From NCBI GenBank assembly GCA_022432975.1, contig CM039516.1:36483599-36547598 (forward strand): a stretch of DNA of 64,000 bases, read 5' to 3'. The notes below the pieces were generated by a model that was given only the letters and a program-made list of their open reading frames with translations, was not told the origin of the DNA and searched no databases. A program made the position numbers and the translations under genes. Shown here piece by piece: positions 36,046 through 48,243 of the stretch. Within the stretch, counting starts at the first letter, position 1; each line of letters opens with the position of its first letter. Source of the stretch: Begonia masoniana (Eukaryota > Streptophyta > Magnoliopsida > Cucurbitales > Begoniaceae).

Positions 36046-36060
36046 TTGTTATCAGAGCAT
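36046..36060 (+). other. Primer-binding site (initiator tRNA-Met type), degenerate
   Basis: TTGTTATCAGAGCAT directly follows the LTR. The plant copia standard is TGGTATCAGAGC, complementary to the 3' end of initiator tRNA-Met. Confidence 0.75.
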
Positions 36061-36910
36061 AGTTAAAAGTTTTCTACAAATCAGGTTTTTCGATTTATCA
36101 AAGGTTTGAACAATTTATTTTTGGAAAAAGAAATTAAGAAATAAAAAACAGGAAGAGAAAATAAATTGATTTTCTTTTCTAGTGTTCTGTTCTTCTCACC
36201 GTGAAGAACAGCGAAGAAAAATAGAGGCACCCTAGGAGAGAGCCGCCGTCTGTGAATGATAGCGAGAGAGCAGCACGCCGCTGCCGAGGAAAAAGGAAGG
36301 AGACTTCAACTATGTTCGACGCCACAGAAACCGCCGACTGTCGTCTGCGAAGAAGAGGAGAGGAAATCCTAAATCTTGTCGTTGCCACCATTGTCGATCG
36401 ACGAAGAGAGAGAAGACTCCTCTGTCGCTGCTACCGCATGAGGAAAAAAGAATCTTCCTCGTCACCACCGTCGTCCTCGAAGAAGATCACCGATGAAGAA
36501 ACAGCAGGGAACACCGTCGGGGTTCTGTTGATTTTGCACGTGTTTTTGCGAACGAAATCATTTGTTCGCGAGCTCCGATCAGAATACAGAACGAGGAGCC
36601 GGTGTCTCTCGATTCGTCTGCCGCCAATTCTTCGACTTCGATCTGAGTTCGATCTGAGTCTGAACGCCGAGCCAATTTTGTTGGCTGGAGATTTATTCCA
36701 AAGTTTGGAATTTTTCACATTTCGTGATCTGTTTCTTGGAATTTTTTAGGTGATTTAATTTTTTGGTTAAATTTCCTATTGAAATTAAGAAATCTTTAGG
36801 ACTTGAGGTATTAATCGAAAAATTATCTGCTATTTGGGCGAGTTTTATTGTTTCAGAATATTTTGAAGAATTTATTCTGAATTTTTGGGAGCTGATTTTA
36901 TTTTTAAATC
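36061..36910 (+). other. Unusually long copia leader, GC- and purine-rich
   Basis: About 850 bp separate the PBS from the gag start at 36911. The segment 36180-36720 is distinctly GC-richer than its surroundings, with GAGAGAGCAGCACGCCGCTG-type sequence. A 165-codon Arg/Glu/Ser-rich frame (36252-36749) has no recognisable domain. It may be an inserted or captured sequence; I do not call it a gene. Confidence 0.45.
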
Positions 36911-39900
36911 ATGGAGAGTAATCCGAGTCGGATGATCACATTGAACGGCTCCAACTATCATGTATAGAAATGCAAGATCTTCTGTACGTGAAAGACTATT
37001 ATTTGTCCGTGTTTGCTTGTGTGAAGCCAGAAGCTAAATTTGACGTCGAATGATAATTGTGTCGTCGTCAAGTGTGCAGTTACCTTCGACAATGGATAGA
37101 TGAGAACGTTCTCAACTATGTTGGTGAGGAAAATAATGCTTAGAGCTTGTGGAAAAAGCTTGAGAAGTTGTATATTGGGAAGATCGGCAGCAGCTTCTCA
37201 GGTTGAAGTACCAGAATGAAAAAACTATGACCGATCACTTCAATACTTTTCAAGGAATTATTAATCAGTTGGTTGTAATGAAAATCAAGTTTGATGAAGA
37301 AGTTCAAGGGTTGATGCTTCTTAGAACTTTACCGGACTCATGGGAGACATTCAGAATATCGTTGTCCAACTCAGCTCAAGATGGTGTTTTGACTATGGAT
37401 GTAGTCAAGAGCAGTGTTCTGAACGAGGAGATGAGAAGAAACTCGACAGGCTCTTCTTCTCAGACAAACATTCTTGTCACCGAGAATAAGGGGAGGAGTC
37501 AAAGCAAAGGTCTATGCAACAAAAACCGAAGTCAAAGCAAGTCAGGAAAATACTCCAATTTTGAGTGTCATCATTGTGGCAAGAATGGACACATCAAGAG
37601 ATTTTGTCGAAAGTTTCTTAAAAAAATCATAATATCAAGGGAAAAGAATAGAAGACTGAAGAAGGTGACACAGGCGAGAATATAGCCACGGCCACCGATG
37701 ATTTCTATATTGTGTACGATGGAGACGTTGTCAATCTCGCTTGTCAAGATACGAGTTTGGTGATCGATAGTGGCGCTTCGATACATGCTACTTCGCGGAG
37801 AGATTTCTTCACGTCCTAAACTTCTGGTGACTTTGGATGTGTAATGATGAGAAATGATGGCATTGCAAAAGCCATTGGTATGAGAGACATGCATTTGGAG
37901 ACCGACAATGGTAACACTTTAGTTTTGAGAGGTGTGAAGCACATCCCCAACATCCGCATGAATTTGATCTCGACCGGAAAGCTCGATGACGAAGAATTTT
38001 ACAACATCTTTTATGATGAAAAATGGAAGTTCGTCAGAGGCTCTTTGATGTGGCAAGAGAAGAAAAATGTTCTTCTTTGTATGTGATGAATGCAAAGATC
38101 ATGGGTTTTACCGTCCATACGGTGGACGATGAAGGCGCGGTAGCACTTTGACACAACGGGCATAGCCATATGAGCGAAAAGGGATTGATGATTCTAGCCA
38201 ATAAAAATCTACTCTCAGGTATGAGAAATGGTTCTCTAAAGAGGTGTACTCATTGTTTAGCAGGCAAGCAGACTCGAGTAGTCTTCAAGAGTGTTCTTCA
38301 CTCGCAGAAACTGGGTATACTAGACATGGAGTAGTTCGATGTGTTCGGTCTGATGAAGACAAGAGCACTTGGTGGTGCCTTATATTTTGTGACTTTCATC
38401 GACAATCATTCAAGGAAGATATGAGTGTATATGTTGAAGTCAAAAAATCAAGTGTTAGACGTCTTCAAACAGTTTCATACTCGTGTAGAAAGAGAAACAT
38501 ATGTGAAACTCAAGTACATCCAGACATATAATGAAAGTGAGTACTATTGTCCTTTTGATGAGTATTGCAGAAAGCAAGGTATTCGGCATCAAAAGACACC
38601 TCCGAAGACTCCTCAATTGAACGGGTTAGCTGAGAGAATGAACAGAACACTTGTTGAGAGGGTGAGATGCTTGTTTTCGCAGTCACAGTTGTTGAGGTCC
38701 TTTTGAGGTAAAGCCTTGAATACAGTGGTTCATGTTTTGATTTTCACGTCTAGTGTTCCGTTGGGTTTCAAAGTTCCGTATAAGATGTGGCCTGGAAAAG
38801 AAGCTTCTTATAGCCATCTATGCATCTTTGAGTGCAAGACTTTTGTTCACATTCTGAAAGACGAGCGATCGAAGCTCAATGTGAAGACAAGGCCGTGTGT
38901 GTTTATTAGTTATGGTCTTGATGAGTTTGACTACAGGTTCTAGATCAGTGTAGAAAAAGTTTGTTAGAAGCCAAGATGCAGTGTTCGTGGAAGACCAAGG
39001 CATCAAAGACATCAATAAGGCAGAAATGGTAGAAAACAGTAATGATTTCATCGATTTTGATCAAATTTCTACACCGACAGAGCATTCTGATCAAATGGGA
39101 GCAGAACCAGAGCATGATACCGGTCTCACAAATGGCAAAGTCCCCACTGCTGATAATGTTGAACCGACTGAGCAAGTCGAAGAAGAAGTTTAAGAGTTGC
39201 CAGACGAACCTCCTTTAAGAAGATCCACTAGAGAGCGGTGTTCTTCGACAAGATTCACTTCAGATGAGTATGTGATGCTCACAGATGCTGGAGAGCTAGA
39301 CGCCAAGAGCCGACCTCTGTCAATGAGAAGAAACTGTGGCTGAAAGCCATGGAAGAGAAGATGTATTCTCTTCACGAGAACCACACTTATGACTTGGTGA
39401 AGTTAACCCAAGGAAAGAAATCTCTCAAGAACAGATGGGCCTACAGGTTGAAAATTGAAAATGCAAGCTCACAGCGAAGGTACAAAGTCTGGTTAGCTGT
39501 GAAGGAGTACGGTCAGAAGAAGGAAATTGACTTTGAAGAAATATTCTCACCAGTGGTGAAGATGTACTCGATCCGAGTTGCTATTGGTTTAGCAGCACGT
39601 TTGAACTTAGAGATCGAGCTACTTGATGTGAAAATTGCGTTTCTTCATGGTGACTTGGAGGAAGAGATCTACATGGAGCAGCTCGAGGAATTCAAAGTTA
39701 GAGGAAATGAATAAATTGTGTGCAAGTTGAAGAAGAGCTTGTATGACCTCAACAAGCTTCATGTCAGTGGTACAAGAAATTTGAATCCTTCATGGTGGGT
39801 CAAGGGTACAGCCGGATATCGTCACACCATTGTATGTTTATCAAGAGATACTCCGATGATGACTTCATTATTCTCCTCTTGTATGTTGACGATATGTTGA

Positions 39901-40702
39901 TCATAGGCCATGATACTAGCAAGATTGCTAAGTTGAAGGGAGAGTTGAGCAAGTTTTTTGCGATGAAAGATTTTGGTGCAGCAAAAAAGATACTTGGTAT
40001 GAAGATCTCTCGTGATAGAAAGAATGAGAAACTGTGGTTGTCTTAGGAGACTACATTGAGAAAATACTTGGAAAGTTCAATATGAGCAAGGCCAAAGTTG
40101 TGTGATCTCCACTTGCAGATCACTTCAAGCTCAATTCGGAGCAATGTTCTATAAGTGAGAAAGACAAAGCAGACATGAGTCGAGTTCCTTATACATCTGC
40201 AGTTGGCAGTTTGATGTACGTCATGGTCTGCACTCGACTCGATATTGCTCATTCAGTTGGAGTAGTCAACTGGTTCCTCTCCAAGCATGGCAAAGAACAC
40301 TGGGAAGCAGTGAAATGAATACTCAGATATCTCCGAGGTACTTCCAAATTGTGTTCGTGTTTCGGTGATAGTGATCCTATGTTAGTTGGGTATACCGATT
40401 CAGATATGGCGGATAACATTGATTCTAGGAGGTCCATTTTAGGATTTTTGATTACTTTTGAAAGGGGGAGCCATGCCATGACAATTAAAGTTACAAGATT
40501 GTGTTGTAGAAGCCAAGTACATTGCAATTACTGAGGGTTGCAATGAGGTTGCAAAGAGACTTTGTGGAGGAGGAGATTCATTGAGGAATTAGGTCTGTGC
40601 CAAGAGAAGTATGTTGTGTTTAACGATAGCCAGAGCGCTATTCATCTCCCCAAGAATTCGTTATTTCATTACAGATCCAAGCATATTGATGTGAGGTATC
40701 AT
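36911..40702 (+). pseudogene. Copia gag-pol remnant (gag, protease, integrase, RT, RNase H)
   Basis: In order: a gag start with ITLNGSNYHV (36911); the gag body with MTDHFNTFQGIINQL (37203 on); a zinc knuckle CHHCGKNGHIKRFC (about 37570-37611); the protease motif VIDSGAS (about 37760); pre-integrase with RMNLISTGKL; integrase with GIRHQKTPPKTPQLNGLAER (about 38577-38640); RT with EEIFSPVVK, LLDVKIAFLHGDLEEEIY and the catalytic YVDD (about 39880); RNase H from about 40350 to KHIDVRYH at 40702. Stops or shifts occur about every 300-500 bp, so no polyprotein can be made. The domain order (integrase before RT) is diagnostic for copia. Confidence 0.88.
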
Positions 40703-42594
40703 TTAACACCCGAAACTTTTGTACATTTTGTCCTAATAATAATCGATGGATTGTTTTAAACGATGGATGAAAATAACAAAGGAAGAGATGAAAATTAGTG
40801 TGAGACAATTAAAGATTATGATTTAAATGAGAGGAGGATTCAATGTTTGAGAAGAAAAACAAAGAAAAGCAAAAAGACACATTAAAAAAAGAGAGAGGAA
40901 CCAAATTGATCAAATAGATAGTTATGAGGTTAAATTGTAATTAAGTATTAGTTAAACTTTATAAACCCTAAAGCCCTTCTTCTTCTCCACTACATTTATC
41001 AACTCCTCTCACTCCATAGATGATCTTTCCTCAGCCAAAACCTCATTTTCTTTGAAGATAAAAGGTAAGAAAAGTATGGTTTATGATTTAGATAGGTTAG
41101 TTGATGATTAGTTTCAAGTTTTGAATGGATTTTTGGAGTGGGTTTTTGAGCAACGAAAATTCTGATATTCTTATGAAATTTTTTTTGTTTGATAAGTTAA
41201 ATGTGTTAAAATGATGTTTTAAGGATTGTTATCGGATTGTATAGGAGTTTGGTGCATTGGTTTGCAAAAAGTAAAAAACCTGTTTTGAAAATGCTAAAAA
41301 CAGAATAGGTTCTGTGCTTGTGATATTCGACCAATTAATTGGTTTTCTTTTGGTAAATGGTTTGTACCATTAGAAAGTAGACTCTTAGAGCAGTCCATAG
41401 CACTTGGAATTACTCGATTCTGAGTTATATCGAGAAAGTTATGAGCATTTGAAATTGGACAAAAATTTGTAGTGTATAATCCAAAAATGATTGTGTGTGT
41501 GTTAGGTGTTTGATTTTGATGTCTTGTTAGGTTATTTGAGATTGGCAAAAGTAAGGCTAAGGACTTTCAAGAATTAATCACGAATGACCTGAGGTAAGTC
41601 TTTGTACTTTGCTTGGCCGATTTGGCCTACACCACAAGAAAGTTCATTTATTGAGGAAATTGATGATTTAGGTTGTTTTAGTGTAAATAGGATGCGTAGT
41701 TAGGTTGTTTAGTGTAAATAGGATGCGTAGTTAGGTTTTTTATGTTTTAATTGAATTTTTCTATGTTTTATTTACGTTCAATGCATCGTATATGTCCATG
41801 CATCATGTTTTTCTGAAATAGCATTAAAAATGAATTTCTGCATACGTTTTCATGAAAAGAAACGACTAATGAAAAGATATGAATGTATGTAATCTTGGTC
41901 ATGTCGGGGTGGGGTTCAGACATGACTGTCCTGAAAGGAGAAGCATGTTTTCCCGCCGGTAGATGGAAATGGCTGTTTAACCGCGAGATGTGTCATCTGC
42001 ATCTTGTGAGAGTAAACCCCCGGTGCCATCCCGCTACATAATGTAATGAATGAAACGACTGCATGATTTTATGAACTGCATATGCACGACATGCATTATT
42101 ATTTACGAAGCTTACTAAGCCTTTAGCTCACAGGTGTTTCTATGGTGTAGCAAGGTGAGGATTTCGTACCTCAACGCGATGAACGAAGCAATTGAAGAAG
42201 AATGTCTGTGGTAGGGTGCTCGTGGCTGTTGGAGCAAATTTTGACCTGTGGGCAATGTGTAGGTGTGCCATGGGTGTTTCATATGTATAAGTAGCTTATA
42301 GATAGTTAGATTTCCTATTTTGAAATACCAGAGATGTTGGTGAGTCTTTTGTTTTTTGTCTGTATGGATACGTTCATTTTAGACGTATCCATGCAGTTCG
42401 TTTCTAGAATTCTGCTAAGTATTCATGGTGTAGATATGATAACAAATTATTATGTTATTAAAGTATAATCGTTGAGTTTATAGTGTATTTAAGAGTGTGT
42501 TGGGTGTTGAAAGAGGTTTAGAGAGTAAAGGGAGTGAATTGATGATGCCTAATAGAATTGGTTAAGTGTGGAGGAAATGAGAAGTTTTAAGCGT
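40703..42594 (+). repeat. Left LTR of L5, truncated
   Basis: It is closely similar to 50584-52480 throughout, with scattered substitutions and small indels. The 3' part present in the right LTR (64-bp array and tail to GTTACA) is missing here. The donor-like CTGAG|GTAAGTC at 41594 and GATTTGGCCTACACCAC are present, and the acceptor-side box is TATGGTGTAGCAAGGTGAGG (about 42141). Confidence 0.8.
40960..40965 (+). promoter_or_regulatory. TATA box of left L5 LTR
   Basis: TTTATAAACCCTAAAG lies just upstream of a CT-rich start region (CCCTTCTTCTTCTCCAC). The right LTR has the same box at 50842-50847. Confidence 0.6.
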
Positions 42595-42766
42595 ATTGTC
42601 TTCGCATTGAAAATATGGAGACATTATTTATATGGACAACAGTGCAAGGTATTTTCAGATCATAAGAGCCTGAAATATTTGTTTTCGCAGAAAGAACTGA
42701 ATATGCGACAGAATATTTTTAGAATTTGTCAAAGATTACGATTTTGAGATCAAATACTACCCGGGG
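42595..42766 (+). pseudogene. Gypsy RNase H, first part
   Basis: The frame reads [20 protein letters not shown], then [15 protein letters not shown], ending in FEIKYYPG after a small shift. Joined across the L3 LTR it continues GKANKVDDALSRM at 48979. Typical chromodomain-gypsy RNase H; broken. Confidence 0.85.
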
Positions 42767-42975
42767 TGTAACACCTGGTTTTACGGGATTTTAGAATTTC
42801 TACTATGAATAACATTTTTGTAAATATTGTGAATTTAGCCCATTTTGTGGACGAGAAATTTTATTAAGACTATATGAGTAAATTGAAGTGTCTGGTGGAA
42901 TAAAGGAATTTTTGGAGATGTAACGCCTGATTTATGAGTTTTGATATTTCTCGTAATATAAAGAATATTTTAGTA

Positions 42976-43428
42976 AATATAGTAAACTATGTTCGTTTTG
43001 CGAACGGAGAGTTTTATTAGAGCCCTAGTAATAAATTGAAATTTTTGGTTAAATAAGGAAATTTGGAGAAACTGAATTGATAGTCAAATAACGAGATAAT
43101 ATAAAATCAAATAGATGGGTAAATTGGTAATTTGACAAGTTTTAGTTTTTAATAAATCACATAACCCCCTTTCTCCTTCAACACTTGAATTTTTCTTCCT
43201 CCAATATAGTAAACTATGTTCGTTTTGCGAACGAAGAGTTTTATTAGAGCCCTAGTAATAAATTGAAATTTTTGGTTAAATAAGGAAATTTGGAGAAACT
43301 GAATTGATAGTCAAATAACGAGATAAATATAAAATCAAATAGATGGGTAAATTGGTAATTTGACAAGTTTAGTTTTTAATAAATCACATAACCCCCTTTC
43401 TCCTTCAACACTTGAATTTTTTCTATGT
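42976..43428 (+). repeat. 227-bp tandem duplication in L3 LTR
   Basis: AATATAGTAAACTATGTTCG starts at 42976 and 43203. Both copies run through CCCCCTTTCTCCTTCAACAC with only a few differences. Confidence 0.9.
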
Positions 43429-43826
43429 TTTTGGACGGTTGGTTCTCGATTTCTAGGGTTTAAACGGTTAGGGTTTTGTCGAAATAGTCAGATTATGTTA
43501 GAAACGGTTAGGTTTACCCTATTTACGACTCTAATGGACGTATTTGTGGTTATTGGACGTAGTTAGTCGATTTATTGGTGAATGTTGGAGTTTTTGGTTA
43601 GAGATTTTGAAAACTCCATTAATGTAGGCTTGGTTAATCTTAAGCGTGAATTGCTCGATTAAATGCCTGAGAGAAGTAAATTAGAATTTTAGGAAATATC
43701 CTTTAGCTAGGAGTTTCGTTAGTTTTCGGAGTTTGATTGTTTAGGCCCAGTTTTAATAAAGAATGTTGTGGATTGACTTAGGTGAACAAAGCTCACGGAT
43801 GGAGCTCGGTGTGCTAAGGACCCGAG

Positions 43827-44377
43827 GTAAGTTCTCGTGACTTACTGTGGCCGATAGGCCTACACCATACGTCGTTTTGTTGTTGAGGAAATTTGGTGCA
43901 ATGTATGTTTTTATGCTTTGGATGGGTAGCTTAGGTTTAGTTGTTGTTGTAGGTTATGCTTTTGTATGTTTTGATGATATTCATGCTCTTTGTGCTTTTG
44001 TTATGCATTAAATTGTTCATGCACCATTGTTTTATAAAATGTCATGAAAAAAAATTTATGCATAGTTTTCATGAAAATGGTAAAAATGCAAGTAAAGTAT
44101 CATGTAAACAACACATGGAATGGGTTATTGGGGATGAGGTTTAGACCTGGCGTTTCGTGGTGTGCGGGTTTTCCTCCCTTCAGATGGTGTGGGCTATCTA
44201 ACCGCTTAACGTGTCCTATCCATCTGCCGAGCGCTGCCCTGATAACCATAGACTGTCACGTACTGATAAATGAAATAACATGGACGGATTATTTCATAGC
44301 ATTGCATAACATGTTCATGCATTGGCATTTACGTAGAATTTACTGAGATTTATCTCATAGGCGTCTGTATGGTGTAG
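43827..44377 (+). other. Intron-like interval in L3 LTR
   Basis: Donor GAG|GTAAGTT and acceptor TGTAG|GTC bound 551 bp. The same boxes occur on the minus strand in the other L3 copy (AACTTACCTTGCG at about 54140 and CACCTACACCATACAG at 53532). Confidence 0.35.
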
Positions 44378-45102
44378 GTCATATCGAGCAAGGTGAGGAT
44401 GACGTTCCTTCACCTAACGCACAAGCAGATTGAGAGAAGTGCCCGTGAGAGTGCACTGAGCAGTCGAGGCACCTTTAGACCCGTGGGAGCAAATGGTTAA
44501 GTATTTTGAGGTTTTGGGTTTATTTTGGGCTGATGGGTGATAATTAGCTAGAAAAATGTATAGATGACTCATTTTAGGGTGCTTTGTAACTGGATAGTGG
44601 ATGTATAAGTGTTTTGACGCTTTTTGGATAGTTTTGGAGAACAAATGTATAGAATGCCTATTTGACGATTTATACAGATGGGTTCATTGTTAGATGAGTT
44701 TATGTCTTTTCGTTGCTTTGTCGATATTGATGAACTAGGTTTTGGATGAAATAGGATTGGATTTTGATGAAATGGGTTTTGAGGTTTGGAGATAGGTTTG
44801 ATGATTTAAAGTCGGTTTTGATGGTTTTAGGTTGAGGATTTTGATTTATGGATGTATATTTTGGTGAAAATGTTGATGAATGTTTTGAGGATGAATATTG
44901 AAATGTGTATTTGGTGAAAAATGAAAGAAAATTGGCTAAGGAAGAAAATTGGCTCGGAGTAGTGCGCTGGTTTCGCGGGTGCGCGCTGCTCTGCACCAGG
45001 CGATCTATCGGTGCATATGGCCGATCGATTGGCTGTTGATGCTGGAAACATGGGCGAAACCAGAGAGTTCGCCAATCGATCGGCGCCCTCAGCCGATCGA
45101 TC

Positions 45103-45640
45103 GGCCAATAGTGTGCGCGTTCTGGAGAAATCCAAATCGATCGACTGAGAAATCCAAATCGATCGACGATCGATCGGCCAATAGTGTGCGCGTTCTGGAG
45201 AAATCCAAATCGATCGACGATCGATCGGCCAATAGTGTGCGCGTTCTGGAGAAATCCAAATCGATCGACGATCGATCGGCCAATAGTGTGCGCGTTCTGG
45301 AGAAATCCAAATCGATCGACGATCGATCGGCCAATAGTGTGCGCGTTCTGGAGAAATCCAAATCGATCGACGATCGATCGGCCAATAGTGTGCGCGTTCT
45401 GGAGAAATCCAAATCGATCGACGATCGATCGGCCAATAGTGTGCGCGTTCTGGAGAAATCCAAATCGATCGACGATCGATCGGCCAATAGTGTGCGCGTT
45501 CTGGAGAAATCCAAATCGATCGACGATCGATCGGCCAATAGTGTGCGCGTTCTGGAGAAATCCAAATCGATCGACGATCGATCGGCCAATAGTGTGCGCG
45601 TTCTGGAGAAATCCAAATCGATCGACGATCGATCGGCGCC
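45103..45640 (+). repeat. 51-bp minisatellite, about 10 copies
   Basis: The unit includes CGATCGATCGGCCAATAGTG, TGCGCGTTCTGGAGAAATCC and AAATCGATCGA. The 51-bp period is a multiple of three and the unit has no stop in several frames, so long open frames appear on both strands (44949-45680 plus, 44827-45942 minus). These are repeat artefacts, not genes. Confidence 0.95.
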
Positions 45641-46217
45641 CCTAGCCGATCGATCGGCCATCGCAGGGCGCTGGCACTAGGCGCTGGGCGCTGGGCGCTA
45701 GCGGTGGACGCTGGCAGGTAGGCTCGCGGTGAGGCACGCGGTCGGTGCGCTGTGAGCGCGCGATGGTAGCACGATGCGCAGGCGGCATGGGCACGCAGGG
45801 AGTGCGCCGTGGCCGCGCGGTGCGCACGTGGCATGCGCGCAGGGTGCATAGTGGGCGCGCGCGCCGAATGCTGGGCGCGCCCCATGTTGGGGTGATCGTT
45901 GTCTGGTTCAGTCCAGTTTTTGGAAAAATAGGACCGGACCATTATATTCGGTTTTCAAATTTTTGCGCCAATAAGCCTCAATTTTTTTCCATAACCGGAC
46001 CAGAACCATGACCAAAATTCTGGTCTCGGTTCTGGTCCAGTTCTGGTCCTCCTTTTTTTTTCTTTTTTTTTTTTTAATATTAGGCTGAAAATTAATACTA
46101 AACAAATTTCTAAACCATACTCACAACAAAAGACCAAAAACAAATAAGACTAGAATGAAATCAAACATACTCTAAAAGCTGGAGCAAGCTAGAGCTAGTT
46201 TTAGTATAACAACATAC

Positions 46218-46722
46218 TTCTGCCATATGAAGACCTTGTTCAAGACGTTGAATTTGCATCTATTGTTCATTTACAATATCAACCATCTGGAAAGAAATCC
46301 ATAAAAGAGAATATTATAAAACATACATCAACTCTAAAAGCCTGGTGCTGGAAACATGGCCTCTACCAATGCATAGGCCTTGGCTGCTAGAATAAAAATG
46401 TTTTGTCATGCCGTTCTTTCAAGTTCAAATTCATCTGTCGATAATAAACAATTAATTGGATGAAAATTAAAATACGTCTAAAAAGAAAATACCATTTTCT
46501 TACAAAGGGTACAACTAGGCATTGGTTTTTGAAATAACATCGAGAACTCCAGAAAATATCAATCATGCACCACCTCTTAGAAAAGAAACAGAAAATCAAT
46601 CATATATGGATCATAATATATACCTCCTCAACTTGTGAAGTGACCACCTTCAATTTTTTCTCAGCATGAGCAATCTTATGTTTCAGGTTATGAAGATCAA
46701 ATTGGTTACTTCTTAACACGGC
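46218..46722 (-). pseudogene. Captured exon fragments of a coiled-coil gene
   Basis: Exon X (46722-46624, 33 codons, open) is bounded by CTTTAG|GCC and GAG|GTATAT. It encodes KHKIAHAEKKLKVVTSQVEE. Exon Y (46286-46218, 23 codons) is bounded by TTTCCAG|ATG and GAA|GTATGT. It encodes MVDIVNEQ, a stop, then MQIQRLEQGLHMAE. Both introns are phase 0 and the heptad-like charged pattern continues from X to Y. I read this as a genomic (intron-bearing) fragment of a plant coiled-coil protein gene picked up by the transposon. The parent gene is not identified. Confidence 0.6.
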
Positions 46723-46863
46723 CTAAAGAAGTCGAACTTAAATATCCCTAATTCTCTAATAATTAGTTGAGCTATCAGAAAGCCACATGTAAAAGAAAGT
46801 TTTCAATTAGTGGTCAAGATTTAGGAAAAGGTAAATTTTTTAGAATAACGCCATAAAAGTGAT

Positions 46864-47700
46864 GTGCCCCAGAGGGCCGTCACTCGATCGCAAACCAAGA
46901 CCCAAGCATTATCTAATCTATTTACTAACAAGCCCAATTCTTTTGTAGAACTTGAAGGCCTCTTCACGGATTTGGATTGGGAGCCGAGCACAAGGGACCT
47001 AGATCAACCCGTGCACTTGCTAACTTGTGAAACAAAGACGGAGGCACTTGAAGAAGGGATTTGTCTCCCTTGGGATTAAAATTGTAACCGAACGTTTATC
47101 TTTTTTCTCGTTGTTTTGGCAAACTTTTGGCCTTGTATTTTGTTGGCAAACATTGGCCTTTCATGTAATATTTTATAGTTGCATGCATCCTTAGGCATTA
47201 GGATTAAATGTATGCTAGTTTAGATGGTGGTTTGGAAGATGGATCAAATGAAGAGTATGTTGTTACACTAGGCCAAGGCTTTGACCCATTTTGAAGCTCC
47301 TTTGAAGCCCATTTCGAAGCCCACTTTTTCAGCCACCCTAGGTCTATAAAAGCATGATTATTAGTGCTTGTAATGGTTGTTGATGCTATGAGAATAACCT
47401 AATTTCGACTAAGTGGTTGGAGCTTGAAGACCGGTGAACGGTAAGGCTCGGTTCGGTCAAGAACCGAGGAGAGTTTTCTCCTTTACGCTTTCAAGCCCAC
47501 GGTTGCTTGAATAGCTATTGTTCCACGCTTCTTCCCTCTCTTTTCAGAGTAGGATACACGAAGAAGGTGGCCATTAACCCATTCCATTTTTTGCCATTCT
47601 TCTACGGAAGAGTGTATGCCGGAAGCTTACAAAATATTGTTTACCGGACAGCATCTGGTGTTCCCTTCGAAACTCACGACTTACTCATCATCTGGATCTG
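46864..47700 (+). mobile_element. Possible gypsy 3' end plus LTR inside the hAT element
   Basis: A 71-codon frame (46864-47079) starts with RAVTRSQTK, a tail motif seen after integrase in some gypsy polyproteins. Straight after it TGTAACCGAACG (about 47083) could start an LTR with a TATA box (CTATAAAAGC at about 47345). No TSD or partner LTR was found. It could instead be part of the captured host sequence. Confidence 0.3.
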
Positions 47701-48243
47701 AAACTTTAAGGCCATAATCTTAACTCATATTCAAAGAACCCCTTAAAATTTCGTTGAATTTGGATATCGTTTAGTTAATGAAATTGTTGTTCATATTTGC
47801 TGGTTTTTCTGTTTTTCTGTTTCTTGCTAATCGGTTGTTGTTGTGGGTAGAAACACGACCCCTTCGTAGGCAGAATCGTGTCAAAAAGGGAATTCAAATT
47901 CAAAATGAAAAGAAACATTTTTCTTCCAAAGCATTAAGTCTATCTTCAGATGAGAAGAGCAGTCCTGTAATTTAGAATCATTGGTTATATGAAACAGAAT
48001 ATTCAATGAGAGAAGAAATTATATGATGTACGAAATGCACGCCTTTTGAATCAAGCATAGAGTGAAATAGTGTCTAACTCAAGTTCTAGGATTTCAAACA
48101 CATAAAATTCAAGAACCAGATATGTCATTTTTTTAATCAAATATAACCAAATAAGATGCGAGTGAACCTATGGAAAAGAATTAAGGGAAAATATATTAAC
48201 ATTAAGGGTAACCAAACCTGTCGTTTGAATCGTTTGATGATAC
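47701..48243. other. hAT interior, no gene confirmed
   Basis: A 65-codon plus frame at 47778-47975 opens with a hydrophobic segment (FIFAGFSVFLFLANRLLLW) followed by a basic, Ser-rich tail. It may be another captured exon; no family recognised. Confidence 0.3.

Noticed and set aside
36252..36749. 165-codon frame as a host gene
   Set aside because: Arg/Glu/Ser-rich, no domain, lies between a copia PBS and gag, with competing minus-strand frames. Recorded only as an odd leader.
44827..45942. 371-codon minus frame and overlapping 243-codon plus frame
   Set aside because: Both are translations of the 51-bp minisatellite and GC-rich LTR tail. The unit length is a multiple of three, so openness is automatic; no domain.
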